The translations under genes and the position numbers were made by a program. DNA of 64,000 bases from positions 53,855 through 117,854 of the forward strand of contig JAYOLW010000002.1 of assembly GCA_038120515.1 (NCBI GenBank), written 5' to 3'. The notes under the pieces were generated by a model, which saw only the letters and a program-made list of their open reading frames with translations, was not told where the DNA came from and ran no database searches. The stretch is from JADHOX01 sp038120515 (GTDB lineage: Bacteria > Pseudomonadota > Alphaproteobacteria > Rickettsiales > JABIRX01). Positions 16,413 to 25,470 of the stretch are shown here, piece after piece (within the stretch, counting starts at the first letter, position 1; every line of letters begins with the position of its first letter).

Positions 16413-18365
16413 ATGAGTAAAGTAATAGGTATAGACTTAGGAACTACTAATTCTTGCGTTGCAATTATGGAAGGAAAAGCTCCTAAAGTTATTGAAAATT
16501 CTGAGGGTATTAGAACCACACCTTCAATTGTTGCATATACTGACAAAGAAGTTCTGGTGGGAGCTCCAGCTAAAAGACAGGCCGTAACAAATCCAAATAA
16601 CACTATTTTTGCTATCAAAAGACTTATTGGTAGAAGATATGACGACCCTTTAACGGCTAAGGATCAAAAAGTTGTTCCTTATAAAATTGTTAAAGCCGAC
16701 AATGGTGACGCTTGGGTAGAGGCTCAAAACAAAAAATACTCTCCGAGCCAAGTTAGCGCCCACACTTTAATTAAAATGAAGGAAACTGCGGAGCAGTATT
16801 TAGGCGAAAAAGTTACTAAAGCCGTTATTACGGTTCCCGCTTATTTTGATGATGCACAAAGACAAGCTACAAAAGATGCTGGAAAAATTGCTGGTTTAGA
16901 AGTTGAAAGAATAATCAACGAGCCAACCGCAGCTGCTTTAGCTTATGGTCTTGAAAAAAACGAAGGTAAGACTATTGCCGTATATGACCTTGGTGGTGGT
17001 ACTTTTGACGTATCTATCCTTGAAATTGGCGATGGTGTGTTTGAAGTAAAATCAACCAATGGCGATACTTTCCTTGGAGGTGAAGACTTTGACATGCGTC
17101 TTTTGAACTTCTTAATTGATGAATTTAAAAAAGAGCAAGGAATAGACCTTAAAAACGACCCTTTAGCCCTTCAAAGAATCAAAGAAGCTGCTGAAAAGGC
17201 AAAATGCGAGCTTTCTTCTTCGCAAGAAACCGATATCAACCTTCCATATATCACAGCTGACAACACGGGTCCTAAGCACTTAAATATTAAGCTTACAAGA
17301 GCTAAATTTGAGCAATTGGTTGATGACTTAATCGAAAGAACAATTAGTCCTTGTGAAAAAGCAATAAAAGATGCCGGTTTATCTGCAAGCGAAATTGACG
17401 AAGTTCTGCTTGTTGGCGGCATGACAAGAATGCCTAAAGTTCAAGCAGCTGTTAAGAAGTTCTTTGGCAAAGAGCCTAATAAGGGCGTTAACCCTGACGA
17501 AGTTGTAGCATCTGGAGCCGCAATTCAGGCTGGTGTTTTACAGGGGGATGTTAAAGATTTATTACTTTTAGACGTTACGCCTCTATCTCTTGGTTTAGAA
17601 ACTATGGGAAGCGTAATGACGAAAATAATTGAAAAAAACACAACGATTCCTACTTCAAAAAGCCAGGTTTTTTCGACAGCCGATGACAATCAGTCAGCAG
17701 TAACAATTAGGGTTTTCCAAGGGGAAAGACAAATGGCCAATGATAACAAGTTATTAGGCCAATTTAATCTTGAAGGCATTCCGCCAGCTCCAAGAGGAAT
17801 TCCTCAAATCGAAGTTACTTTTGATATTGATGCTAATGGTATTGTAAATGTTAGCGCCAAAGATAAGGGCACTGGTAAAGAGCAAAAAATCACAATTCAA
17901 GCTTCTGGCGGTCTTTCTAAGGAAGAAATTGAAGAAATGGTGGCAAATGCTGAAAAGCATGCAGAAGCTGACAAGAAAAGACGTGAGCTTGTTGAAGCAA
18001 AGAACCAAGCTGACACATTAATTTATTCAACCGAAAAAGCCTTATCTGAGCATGGTGATAAAATTGGTGAAAGTGAAAAAACTCAAATAACTGAAAAAGT
18101 TGAAGAGTTGAAAAAATTACTTGAGGACGAAAATATCGATACCGAGACCCTTAATAAAAAAGTTGAAGAAGTTTCAAAAACTGCAATGCAGCTTGGCCAG
18201 GCTATGTATCAAGCAAATAGCGGAGCAAGTGCAGCCGATGCTGCAGCTGGATCTGCGGGAGCAAACGAATCTGAAAACAACTCGGACGATAATGTTGTTG
18301 ATGCTGACTTTGAAAAAGTTAACGAAGATGATGACAGCAGCTCAAACGCCTCAACCGGCTCTTAA
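16413..18365 (+). CDS. dnaK: Chaperone protein DnaK (Hsp70)
   Basis: ATP-dependent cytoplasmic chaperone working with DnaJ and GrpE. The 650-aa product has a complete nucleotide-binding domain (IGIDLGTTNSCVA at 5-17, VYDLGGGTFDVSILE near 192-206, VLLVGGMTRMP near 330). The hydrophobic interdomain linker VKDLLLLDVTPLSLG is followed by the substrate-binding domain and helical lid. The tail is acidic and Ser-rich and includes DDNVVDADFEKV, close to the usual DnaK C-terminal EEVKD-type ending but extended by a short acidic/Ser stretch. dnaJ follows after 22 bases; the pair is presumably driven by the heat-shock promoter upstream. Confidence 0.98.
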   Translation: MSKVIGIDLGTTNSCVAIMEGKAPKVIENSEGIRTTPSIVAYTDKEVLVGAPAKRQAVTNPNNTIFAIKRLIGRRYDDPLTAKDQKVVPYKIVKADNGDAWVEAQNKKYSPSQVSAHTLIKMKETAEQYLGEKVTKAVITVPAYFDDAQRQATKDAGKIAGLEVERIINEPTAAALAYGLEKNEGKTIAVYDLGGGTFDVSILEIGDGVFEVKSTNGDTFLGGEDFDMRLLNFLIDEFKKEQGIDLKNDPLALQRIKEAAEKAKCELSSSQETDINLPYITADNTGPKHLNIKLTRAKFEQLVDDLIERTISPCEKAIKDAGLSASEIDEVLLVGGMTRMPKVQAAVKKFFGKEPNKGVNPDEVVASGAAIQAGVLQGDVKDLLLLDVTPLSLGLETMGSVMTKIIEKNTTIPTSKSQVFSTADDNQSAVTIRVFQGERQMANDNKLLGQFNLEGIPPAPRGIPQIEVTFDIDANGIVNVSAKDKGTGKEQKITIQASGGLSKEEIEEMVANAEKHAEADKKRRELVEAKNQADTLIYSTEKALSEHGDKIGESEKTQITEKVEELKKLLEDENIDTETLNKKVEEVSKTAMQLGQAMYQANSGASAADAAAGSAGANESENNSDDNVVDADFEKVNEDDDSSSNASTGS

Positions 18366-18387
18366 ATAATAGTTTTTCAGCAGAAAT

Positions 18388-19503
18388 ATGTCACAGGATT
18401 TATACGAAATATTGGGCGTCAGCAAAGGCGCCTCAGATAGCGAAATAAAAAAAGCTTATCGTAAGCTCGCGATGCAATATCATCCGGACAAAAACCCTGG
18501 CGACAAATCTGCTGAAAAAAAATTTAAAGAGGCAACCAGCGCATATGAAACCTTAAAAGACCCTGGAAAAAGACAGCAATATGACACCTTTGGCTCAACC
18601 GATGGTCCAAGAGGTGGGTTTGACGGCTTTGGAGGTGGTTTTGACGGGTCATCATTTAGCGATATATTCAACGAGTTTTTTGGCGATGCCGGCAGAAGAA
18701 CATCATCAAAACAAAGCCAGAACCGTGGTTCTGACCTTAGATACAACCTAGATATTAGCTTAGAGGAGGCTTACAATGGCGTTGAAAAAGAAATCAATTT
18801 TTCATGTGCTAGTAAATGTTCTTCTTGCAGCGGAACTGGAAGTGCAAGCAACAAATCTGCAGAATCTTGTTCTACCTGTAGTGGCGCAGGAAAGGTTCGC
18901 ATGCAGCAAGGTTTTTTTATAGTTGAAAAGACATGTCATAACTGTGGCGGGTCTGGAAAAATTGTTGCCGACCCATGCAGGCCATGTAGCGGATCTGGAA
19001 GGGTTGAAAAACAGAAAACATTAAAGGTTAAAATCCCTAGCGGTATCGAGGAAGGTAACAAGATAAGGCTTGATGGCGAAGGTGAAATTGGCATTAGGGG
19101 TGCAAAAGCTGGAGACTTATATATTTATGTATCGGTAAAAGAGCACGAGTTTTTTAGAAGACAGGGCAATGCTTTATATTGCTCAATACCTATTACCTTT
19201 TCATCAGCAGCTCTTGGTGACAAAATAAAAATCCCAACCATTTCTGGCAGCAAAGTTGAGCTAAAAGTTCCTAGCGGCACTCAAAACAATGCTAAATTTA
19301 GACTTAAAAACGAAGGCATGACATCAATTGGCACCAGTTTTAAAGGCGACATGATTGCAGAGGTAGTTATAGAAGTTCCTGTTAAGCTTAATGAAAAACA
19401 AAAACAATTGCTCAAGGAATTAGACCAATCTTTTAAAGAAAGCCCATCATCAAACCCTAAAATTGATAAGTTTGTAAATAAGTTTAAAGGTTTTTTTAAC
19501 TAG
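18388..19503 (+). CDS. dnaJ: Chaperone protein DnaJ (Hsp40)
   Basis: Co-chaperone that stimulates DnaK ATPase activity and delivers substrates. The 371-aa protein has a J-domain at 1-70 with the HPD tripeptide (YHPDKNPGD). A Gly/Phe-rich segment follows (GGFDGFGGGFDG). Then come four zinc-binding CxxCxGxG motifs (CSSCSGTG, CSTCSGAG, CHNCGGSG, CRPCSGSG) and the C-terminal substrate-binding domains. This is a complete type I DnaJ. It is co-transcribed with dnaK. The 161 bases after it (19504-19664) contain no gene and no convincing terminator hairpin. Confidence 0.98.
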   Translation: MSQDLYEILGVSKGASDSEIKKAYRKLAMQYHPDKNPGDKSAEKKFKEATSAYETLKDPGKRQQYDTFGSTDGPRGGFDGFGGGFDGSSFSDIFNEFFGDAGRRTSSKQSQNRGSDLRYNLDISLEEAYNGVEKEINFSCASKCSSCSGTGSASNKSAESCSTCSGAGKVRMQQGFFIVEKTCHNCGGSGKIVADPCRPCSGSGRVEKQKTLKVKIPSGIEEGNKIRLDGEGEIGIRGAKAGDLYIYVSVKEHEFFRRQGNALYCSIPITFSSAALGDKIKIPTISGSKVELKVPSGTQNNAKFRLKNEGMTSIGTSFKGDMIAEVVIEVPVKLNEKQKQLLKELDQSFKESPSSNPKIDKFVNKFKGFFN

Positions 19504-19664
19504 ACGGCTTGCCTTTAGTTTTTTTACAAAACTCATAAGGACATTAAAGATATAATGCTTTATTTACACCATACAAAATAGTTAATGTTGAGTTTAAAAA
19601 TTTTATTGTTTGAAATAATTAATAGACAATATCATATTTTGAACTTTTTCTAACTTTATTAACT

Positions 19665-20429
19665 ATGCTTAAAGTCATAAACTCTTCACTTTTTAATAAT
19701 TTCAAAAATTTAAAGCATGGAACTATTTATGCAGAAAACGAAACTTCAAAAACTAAACAACCTGTAAATTTTAGTTATTCAGTTGGCGAAAATCCGCAAA
19801 TAATTGATCAAAATTATCAAAAATTTAGTAAATTTATAGGAATTTCAGAGCAAAATATAAAAAGAGTTAAGCAAACTCATAGCAGCAATGTCATCGTTGT
19901 TGATGATTATAATATGCAAAATTATCATTATGAAGCAGATGCTTTAATTACAAACCTTCCCAATATCTGCCTTGCAATTACAACTGCTGATTGCCTTCCA
20001 ATATTTATTTATGCAGAAGATAAAAAATATATAGCAAATATTCATGCAGGGTGGCGTGGCGCTAAAGAAGGAATTATAGAACAAACAGTGCTGCAGCTTA
20101 GAAATCTTGGCTGTGATCCTGTTAACATGAGCGCTGCTATTATGCCCGCAATCAGCGTAGACTCATATGAGGTGGGGGATAGTTTTTATAACGATTTTTT
20201 AACAGAAGGTGATGCCAGTAATTGTTGTTTTAAAAGAAAAAATAATTCTGTGTTTTTTAACCTAAAAAAATACGCCCATTTCAAGCTTAAAAATTTAAAG
20301 ATTAACAAAATTGAAATTTTAGGTTATGATAGCTTTAATACCGATTTTCTATTTTCACATAGGGCAACTTTGAAAAGGGATAAAAAACCCGGGAGAAACC
20401 TAAACTATATTTTTATAAATGAGGAATAA
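19665..20429 (+). CDS. pgeF: Peptidoglycan editing factor / purine nucleoside phosphorylase-like protein (YfiH/LACC1 family)
   Basis: 254 aa. Conserved motifs: VKQTHSSNV, ADALITN, ITTADCLPIF, NIHAGWRGAKEGI and the C-terminal FLFSHRATLKRDKKPGRNLNYIFI. The His and Cys residues in these motifs form the metal site of the family. Members have been described as polyphenol oxidases, as purine nucleoside-cleaving enzymes, and as correctors of mis-synthesised peptidoglycan stem peptides (PgeF). Which activity applies here cannot be told from sequence. The gene overlaps the next lipoprotein gene by 11 bases. Confidence 0.9.
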   Translation: MLKVINSSLFNNFKNLKHGTIYAENETSKTKQPVNFSYSVGENPQIIDQNYQKFSKFIGISEQNIKRVKQTHSSNVIVVDDYNMQNYHYEADALITNLPNICLAITTADCLPIFIYAEDKKYIANIHAGWRGAKEGIIEQTVLQLRNLGCDPVNMSAAIMPAISVDSYEVGDSFYNDFLTEGDASNCCFKRKNNSVFFNLKKYAHFKLKNLKINKIEILGYDSFNTDFLFSHRATLKRDKKPGRNLNYIFINEE

Positions 20430-20877
20430 AATATCTTTGTCTTTGGCATTAGCTTTAACTCTTTTATCTTCTTGTGTTTCGCGCTCTATAGAGACCTACA
20501 ATACAACAATACATACTGAGCGTGGCTGCGATAGAATTTTATCAGAGCTAGACTATGCGAGAAGATATAAGCAGTCATTACATAAAAATGATAAATTTAT
20601 GTTTAGATATATGCTCATAATTCCAGCTATAGTCGAAACGTTTCAAATAATAAAAAACGAATCTAAGGCTGATAAGAGAATTGAAAACCTGCAATATCAG
20701 GCTCAAATGAGCAACTGCTATGAAAATAATGCTAACGCCCAATCTAGCTTCATTCCTTACTCACAGAATGCTCCATCAAGCAATGGATCGCAAGGGTCTG
20801 GGCAATATAAAGGCTCAGATTCTCAGAGCTCTAGCTCCAGCTCAATATTTTCATCAATTGCAAACTTATTTAAATAA
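20419..20877 (+). CDS. Small lipoprotein of unknown function
   Basis: 152 aa. The N-terminus is a lipoprotein signal peptide (MRNKISLSLALALTLLSSC) with Cys19 as the predicted lipidation site. The middle is helical and charged (CDRILSELDYARRYKQSLHKN, and a segment around IPAIVETFQIIKNESKADKRIENLQYQAQMSN). The last 40 residues are rich in Ser, Gln and Gly (SDSQSSSSSS) and end SSIANLFK. I recognise no family. It overlaps the end of pgeF by 11 bases, implying translational coupling, and converges on secD with a 2-base gap. Confidence 0.75.
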   Translation: MRNKISLSLALALTLLSSCVSRSIETYNTTIHTERGCDRILSELDYARRYKQSLHKNDKFMFRYMLIIPAIVETFQIIKNESKADKRIENLQYQAQMSNCYENNANAQSSFIPYSQNAPSSNGSQGSGQYKGSDSQSSSSSSIFSSIANLFK

Positions 20878-20879
20878 AA

Positions 20880-22430
20880 TTAATAAGGAATTTTCTTAGA
20901 TCGAGATTTCTTAGCCCAAAAAAACAAGACCATCTTGGTAAATGTAAGGGCTGAAAACATTGAAGACAAGATTCCTATAGACAAGGTAATAGCGAAGCCT
21001 ATAATTGGACCAGAGCCAAAATTAAACAATATTAAGGCCGCAACCAATGTAGTGAAATTTGAATCAAAAATGGTTTTAAAAGCCTGATGAAAGCCGTTAT
21101 CTATAATGGCATAAATTGTTTTGTCATGTCTTGCCTCTTCTCTAATTCTTTCAAAAATCAAAACATTGCTATCAACAGCCATTCCCATAGTTAAAACAAT
21201 TCCAGCTATTCCTGGAAGCGTTAGAGTTGCAGAAAGCAATGATAATGCTGTAAATATTATAATAAAATTAATAAAAAGAGCTACATCAGCAACCAGGCCA
21301 AAAGATCTATAAACCAAGATCATGGCTATAACCACCATGATAATTCCAAATATTATTGCATTTTTACCAGAGATTATTGAGTCTTTACCAAGAGACGGTC
21401 CCACAGTTCGCTCCTCTATCACGTCAAGAGGTGCAGGAAGTGCTCCAGACCTTAATAAAATAGCAAGATCATTGGCCGATTGTGATGTAAAGTTTCCAGA
21501 AATAACACCTTGCCCACCTAGAATTGGCTCTCTTATCACCGGAGCACTAATAACCTTATCATCTAGAACTATAGCAAAAAGCTTTCCAACATTTTCAGAG
21601 GTAATATTACCAAATTTTTTTGCACCAACAGAATCAAATTTAAAATTTACTTGTGGTTGACCCTGAAAGTATCCAGCCTGAGCATCTAACAACACGTCTC
21701 CTGAAAGCTCAACTCTGTTTTTTATAACATATCTAACTTTAACTTCACCAAACTCATTTAGTTCATCTTTAATTTCATAGCCTGGTGGAGCAACTATTTC
21801 GCCAATTGAAGCAAAAGGCTTGGTTTCGTTAAGTAGGTGAAATGTTAATTTTGCGGTCTTTCCAAGTAAGTTTTTAAGCCTTGAAGGATCGTCAACGCCT
21901 GGTAGCTGTAAAATTATTCTGTTAAGTCCTTGGGGCTGAATTAGCGGCTCTCTAGTTCCTGTTTCGTCTATTCTTCTTCTTATGATCTCTATTGATTGGG
22001 CAAGAAGCTGTTTTTGCATTTCTTTTATAAAAGGCTCTGTGTATTTTATGACAATATTGGAGCCAGATTTTTCGATTATCAAATCATTTGAAAATGACTC
22101 AAATGCAGACTTAAAGCTTTCATCTTCTGGACTCCTAAGCTCAAATACTATTGAATCATCATCTCGGTTAAGATTTAGATAGCTTATTCTCTCGGTTCTA
22201 AGCTTGTTCCTTACCTCATCTTTTAACACTTCCATTTTATCATGAAAATATTTGTCAAAATCTATCTCGAGCAATAGATGAGATCCGCCTTTTAAATCAA
22301 GACCTAAGTTAATTTTAGGCGGGTATGAGTTTTTGTCGTCATAAAAAAGAAAATTCATTGACGAAACATATAAAGAAAAAATAACAACGAAAAATATTAT
22401 AATAACTTTCCACTTAGGTATATTTAACAT
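20880..22430 (-). CDS. secD: Protein translocase subunit SecD
   Basis: Membrane subunit that uses the proton gradient to complete Sec-dependent export. The 516-aa protein has an N-terminal membrane segment (VIIIFFVVIFSLYVSS). The periplasmic SecD domain shows INLGLDLKGGSHLLLEID, RRRIDETGTREPLIQPQG and LPGVDDPSRLKNLLG. Further conserved stretches are GRAL-type VGPSLGKDSI and GMAVDSNVLIFERIREE. The C-terminal half contains the expected cluster of membrane helices. yajC lies immediately upstream (17-base gap). secF, normally next, is not present; the following gene is on the opposite strand. Confidence 0.97.
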   Translation of the reverse strand: MLNIPKWKVIIIFFVVIFSLYVSSMNFLFYDDKNSYPPKINLGLDLKGGSHLLLEIDFDKYFHDKMEVLKDEVRNKLRTERISYLNLNRDDDSIVFELRSPEDESFKSAFESFSNDLIIEKSGSNIVIKYTEPFIKEMQKQLLAQSIEIIRRRIDETGTREPLIQPQGLNRIILQLPGVDDPSRLKNLLGKTAKLTFHLLNETKPFASIGEIVAPPGYEIKDELNEFGEVKVRYVIKNRVELSGDVLLDAQAGYFQGQPQVNFKFDSVGAKKFGNITSENVGKLFAIVLDDKVISAPVIREPILGGQGVISGNFTSQSANDLAILLRSGALPAPLDVIEERTVGPSLGKDSIISGKNAIIFGIIMVVIAMILVYRSFGLVADVALFINFIIIFTALSLLSATLTLPGIAGIVLTMGMAVDSNVLIFERIREEARHDKTIYAIIDNGFHQAFKTIFDSNFTTLVAALILFNFGSGPIIGFAITLSIGILSSMFSALTFTKMVLFFWAKKSRSKKIPY

Positions 22431-22447
22431 TTTCTTTATGCCTTTAT

Positions 22448-22855
22448 TTATTTTTTAGCTTTTGTTTCAGCTTTTTTGGCTTTTTTTGGCTTAGAGTCTT
22501 CAGTTTTTTCGGTGAAGTTTAGTTTTTTGTCAACTTTTGAAGAAATTGTCGACCTTACAACCTTGATTATAGTTTTGTCAGCAATTTGTAACTCAGCAAA
22601 ATCATCTTCAGAAACTTTGACAATCTTGCCAACTATTCCACCAGATGTAACAACTACATCAGATTTTTTAATCGAATTTACCATATCTCTATGCTCTTTG
22701 ACCTTTTTTTGCTGAGGTCTTATTAAAAGAAAATAAAAAATTACAAATATCAGCAAAATTGGCACAAATCCTGAAGCTGTTGGTTGTTGAGGAGCTGGCC
22801 CAAGACCTGAATTTTGCGAAACTTCGGTAGCAAATGCTTGATTAATTAATGGCAT
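22448..22855 (-). CDS. yajC: Sec translocon accessory subunit YajC
   Basis: Small membrane partner of SecD-SecF, 135 aa. One membrane segment (FVPILLIFVIFYFLLIRPQQKKVKEH) carries the family hallmark RPQQKK directly after it. The SDVVVTSGGIVGKI stretch is also conserved. The C-terminus ends in a Lys/Ala-rich tail (KPKKAKKAETKAKK). The short N-terminal extension before the membrane segment includes MPLINQAFATEVSQN. It is the first gene of the yajC-secD unit and is divergent from rpe with a 75-base intergenic gap that must hold promoters for both. Confidence 0.95.
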   Translation of the reverse strand: MPLINQAFATEVSQNSGLGPAPQQPTASGFVPILLIFVIFYFLLIRPQQKKVKEHRDMVNSIKKSDVVVTSGGIVGKIVKVSEDDFAELQIADKTIIKVVRSTISSKVDKKLNFTEKTEDSKPKKAKKAETKAKK

Positions 22856-22930
22856 AATTTTAAATATTGTAAATTTTGACTGCTGAAGCTATAAAATTAT
22901 TACTTAAATTTCAATATAAACTAAAAAATT

Positions 22931-23590
22931 ATGTCAAAAAATATAAAAATAGCTCCATCAATTCTTTCCTGTGATTTTGCAAATTTAGAAACTGAAATAA
23001 AAGCTATCGATAAAGCCGGTGCTGATTATATCCATATTGATGTAATGGATGGTAATTTTGTTCCCAATATTACCATAGGACCTATTATTGTAAAAGCCAT
23101 AAGAGACAAAACTCAAAAAACTTTTGATTGTCATTTAATGATCAACAACCCTGATCAATATATCGAAGAGTTTGCTAAAGCAGGTGCTGATATAATAACC
23201 GTTCATGCCGAAACTGTAACGCATCTAGATAGAACTATAAGCTTAATCAAATCTTTTGGAGTTAAAGCCGGTGTTTCAATTGTTCCATCAACTCATGAGT
23301 CAGTTCTAGATTATGTTATTAATGACATTGATTTAATATTGATAATGACTGTAAATCCAGGTTTTGGAGGACAAAAATTTATAGAATCACAAATTCCTAA
23401 AATCAAAAATATTAGAAGCATGATTGATAAAACTAACAAAAACATTGATCTTCAGGTTGATGGTGGCATTAATGAAAATACTGCTAAGACTGTAATAGAC
23501 GCAGGTGCTAATGTTTTAGTAGCAGGATCATTTATATTTGGTAATGGAAAATATGCTGAAAATATTCAAAAGCTTAAAAGCCCTTTATAA
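22931..23590 (+). CDS. rpe: Ribulose-phosphate 3-epimerase
   Basis: Interconverts ribulose-5-phosphate and xylulose-5-phosphate in the pentose phosphate pathway. The 219-aa TIM barrel shows APSILSCDFANLE, HIDVMDGNFVPNITIGP (metal-binding His and Asp), DCHLMI, MTVNPGFGGQKFI and LQVDGGIN, all conserved in Rpe. The length is normal. The 3' end overlaps the start of the following TAXI-type gene by about 40 bases. Confidence 0.97.
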   Translation: MSKNIKIAPSILSCDFANLETEIKAIDKAGADYIHIDVMDGNFVPNITIGPIIVKAIRDKTQKTFDCHLMINNPDQYIEEFAKAGADIITVHAETVTHLDRTISLIKSFGVKAGVSIVPSTHESVLDYVINDIDLILIMTVNPGFGGQKFIESQIPKIKNIRSMIDKTNKNIDLQVDGGINENTAKTVIDAGANVLVAGSFIFGNGKYAENIQKLKSPL

Positions 23591-24455
23591 ATTTTCAACA
23601 CTTACTCTACTATTAGGTCTTATTTTAATTATTCCTAATATTTCAAGCGCCTCTCAAAATAAAAAATTTTACATAGGTTCTGGTAGCCCCAATGCAATTT
23701 TCTACCCTATTGCCAACTCATTATGCAAAAATTTTAATGCTAAACAAGATGAATATTTATGCATTGCTAAAACTTCAAAAGGAGCTGCTAGTAACCTAAA
23801 TAACTTACATGAAGAAAATATTGAGTTTGGCATTAGCCAAGCATCATTGCAACAAGATTTTTATAACAATAAAAATTATAAAAACATTACTCCAATATTA
23901 GGTCTTCATCAAGAAAGCTTTTCAATAATAGCTAAAAAAAGTGCAAATATAAATTCTTTAAAAGATTTAAAAAATAAAAATGTTAACATTGGTAATATTG
24001 GCTCGGGTAGCAGAATATATTTTGAAGAAATTTCTGAGGTTTTAAACTTAAATTTATCAGACTTTGCCCAAATACACGAGAAGAAAAGTAGCGAGATTTC
24101 AGAATTACTATGCTCAGGTGAAATTGATGCAGCTATTTATTTAGTAGGCCATCCAAACAAAATATTTTCAAAAGCTCTTGATGAATGCGAAAGTGAGTTA
24201 ATTGGTTTGAATTTTATTGAACGCTACAAAATAAAAAATAACCTTACGGAATTTATCTCATCAGAAATATCAGTTGGTAATTACGAATCGCAAAGTAAAA
24301 AAATCAAAACTGTTAGTATTCCGGTGATATTATCAACTCATAACAATGTTTCTAAAGCTTTAGTAGAAAAATTTGTAAATATTAGTAAAGAATCCTTAAT
24401 AGAGCTAAGGCAAGAAAATAATATTTTTAACGATATAAATTTCGAACTACCCTAA
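23553..24455 (+). CDS. TAXI-family TRAP transporter solute-binding protein
   Basis: Periplasmic binding protein of the TAXI class. The protein is 300 aa from the chosen ATG at 23553 (MLKIFKSLKALYKF), which has a GGAAA stretch just upstream; ATG at 23544 is an alternative. A signal peptide of about 30 residues ends in SSA. Then follow FYIGSGSPNAIFYPIANSLC, AKTSKGAASNLNNL and NIGNIGSGSRIYFEEI, which are typical of TAXI receptors. No membrane subunits of a TRAP transporter are adjacent, so they must be elsewhere or absent. The substrate is unknown; glutamate or other small carboxylates are usual guesses. It overlaps the rpe end and converges on hemE. Confidence 0.85.
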   Translation: MLKIFKSLKALYKFSTLTLLLGLILIIPNISSASQNKKFYIGSGSPNAIFYPIANSLCKNFNAKQDEYLCIAKTSKGAASNLNNLHEENIEFGISQASLQQDFYNNKNYKNITPILGLHQESFSIIAKKSANINSLKDLKNKNVNIGNIGSGSRIYFEEISEVLNLNLSDFAQIHEKKSSEISELLCSGEIDAAIYLVGHPNKIFSKALDECESELIGLNFIERYKIKNNLTEFISSEISVGNYESQSKKIKTVSIPVILSTHNNVSKALVEKFVNISKESLIELRQENNIFNDINFELP

Positions 24456-24459
24456 AAGC

Positions 24460-25470
24460 TTAACTTCTAAGTTCATTTATTAAGAAAGCCATATTGTCAG
24501 GGTTAGTGGTTTTTATAACTCCATGACCTAAATTAAAAATATGTTTATGATCTTTAATATGCTTCTTTAAATTTTTTACTGATTCTGCAATATCTTTTGT
24601 ATCTTTAAGCAAAATCTCTGGATTTATATTTCCTTGAGTAATAACACCTTTTATTTGCCATATTTTAGTTATTTCTCGAAGATCAAAGAATTGATCTAAA
24701 GCTAAAACATCTGGTTTTACAATTTTTGCAAAATCTAGATATTTTTCTTTAGAACCTCTTGGAAAACAAATTATAACAATCTTATCATTATAAGACCTTA
24801 TTGCTTCAACAATTTCCTTTGTCGTTTTGATTATTACATCATGATATAAATCATCTGGTACAATACCAGCATGAGAATCGAAGATTTTTATTGTATCTAC
24901 CCCACTATCAATTTGATTTTTGAGATGCAAAATAACAGCCTCTTTAAAGAGATTATTTAATTTTTGATAATCAGAATGATTATTTCTAATAAAATCTATA
25001 ACCGAAGCAAAATCTTTACTGGTTTTTCCTTCAATTAAATAAGCAAGCAAAGTAAAAACTCCACCAGAGAACCCTATTAAAGATTTATCTTTATGTAAGT
25101 TATTTCTAACTTTTTTTATAGCTTGATATACTGGAGTTAAATGCTTGTTAAATTCATTTTTATTTAGATTGTTGATTCTGTTTTCAAATTTTACTAAGGG
25201 ACCTACAGATTCTTTGAATTCAACAATATACTTAAGTGCATCATGAATTACTAATATATCTGAAAATATTATTGCTGCATCTAAATCATATCGCCTAATG
25301 GGTTGTAATGTTACTTCTGCAGCATCATCAACAGAATAACAAAACTCTAAAAAGCTTTTATATTTTTTACGAATCTCTCTATATTCAGGTAAGTATCTTC
25401 CAGCTTGTCTCATAATCCATATAGGATGAGATTTGTCATAATTATTATTATTAATATATTTATATAACAT
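24460..25470 (-). CDS. hemE: Uroporphyrinogen decarboxylase
   Basis: Decarboxylates uroporphyrinogen III to coproporphyrinogen III in heme synthesis. At 336 aa it is slightly short but complete. The hallmark PIWIMRQAGRYLPEYR lies at the N-terminus. Also conserved are AAIIFSDILV, GFSGGVFTLLAYLIEG, IKIFDSHAG, LALDQFFDL, TQGNINPEILL and the C-terminal FNLGHGVIKTTNPDN. The gene flanks the putative origin, the position hemE holds beside oriC in Caulobacter and Rickettsia. Confidence 0.97.
   Translation of the reverse strand: MLYKYINNNNYDKSHPIWIMRQAGRYLPEYREIRKKYKSFLEFCYSVDDAAEVTLQPIRRYDLDAAIIFSDILVIHDALKYIVEFKESVGPLVKFENRINNLNKNEFNKHLTPVYQAIKKVRNNLHKDKSLIGFSGGVFTLLAYLIEGKTSKDFASVIDFIRNNHSDYQKLNNLFKEAVILHLKNQIDSGVDTIKIFDSHAGIVPDDLYHDVIIKTTKEIVEAIRSYNDKIVIICFPRGSKEKYLDFAKIVKPDVLALDQFFDLREITKIWQIKGVITQGNINPEILLKDTKDIAESVKNLKKHIKDHKHIFNLGHGVIKTTNPDNMAFLINELRS

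Noticed and set aside
19504..19664. Rho-independent terminator after dnaJ
   Set aside because: There are T-runs, but no convincing GC-rich stem before them.
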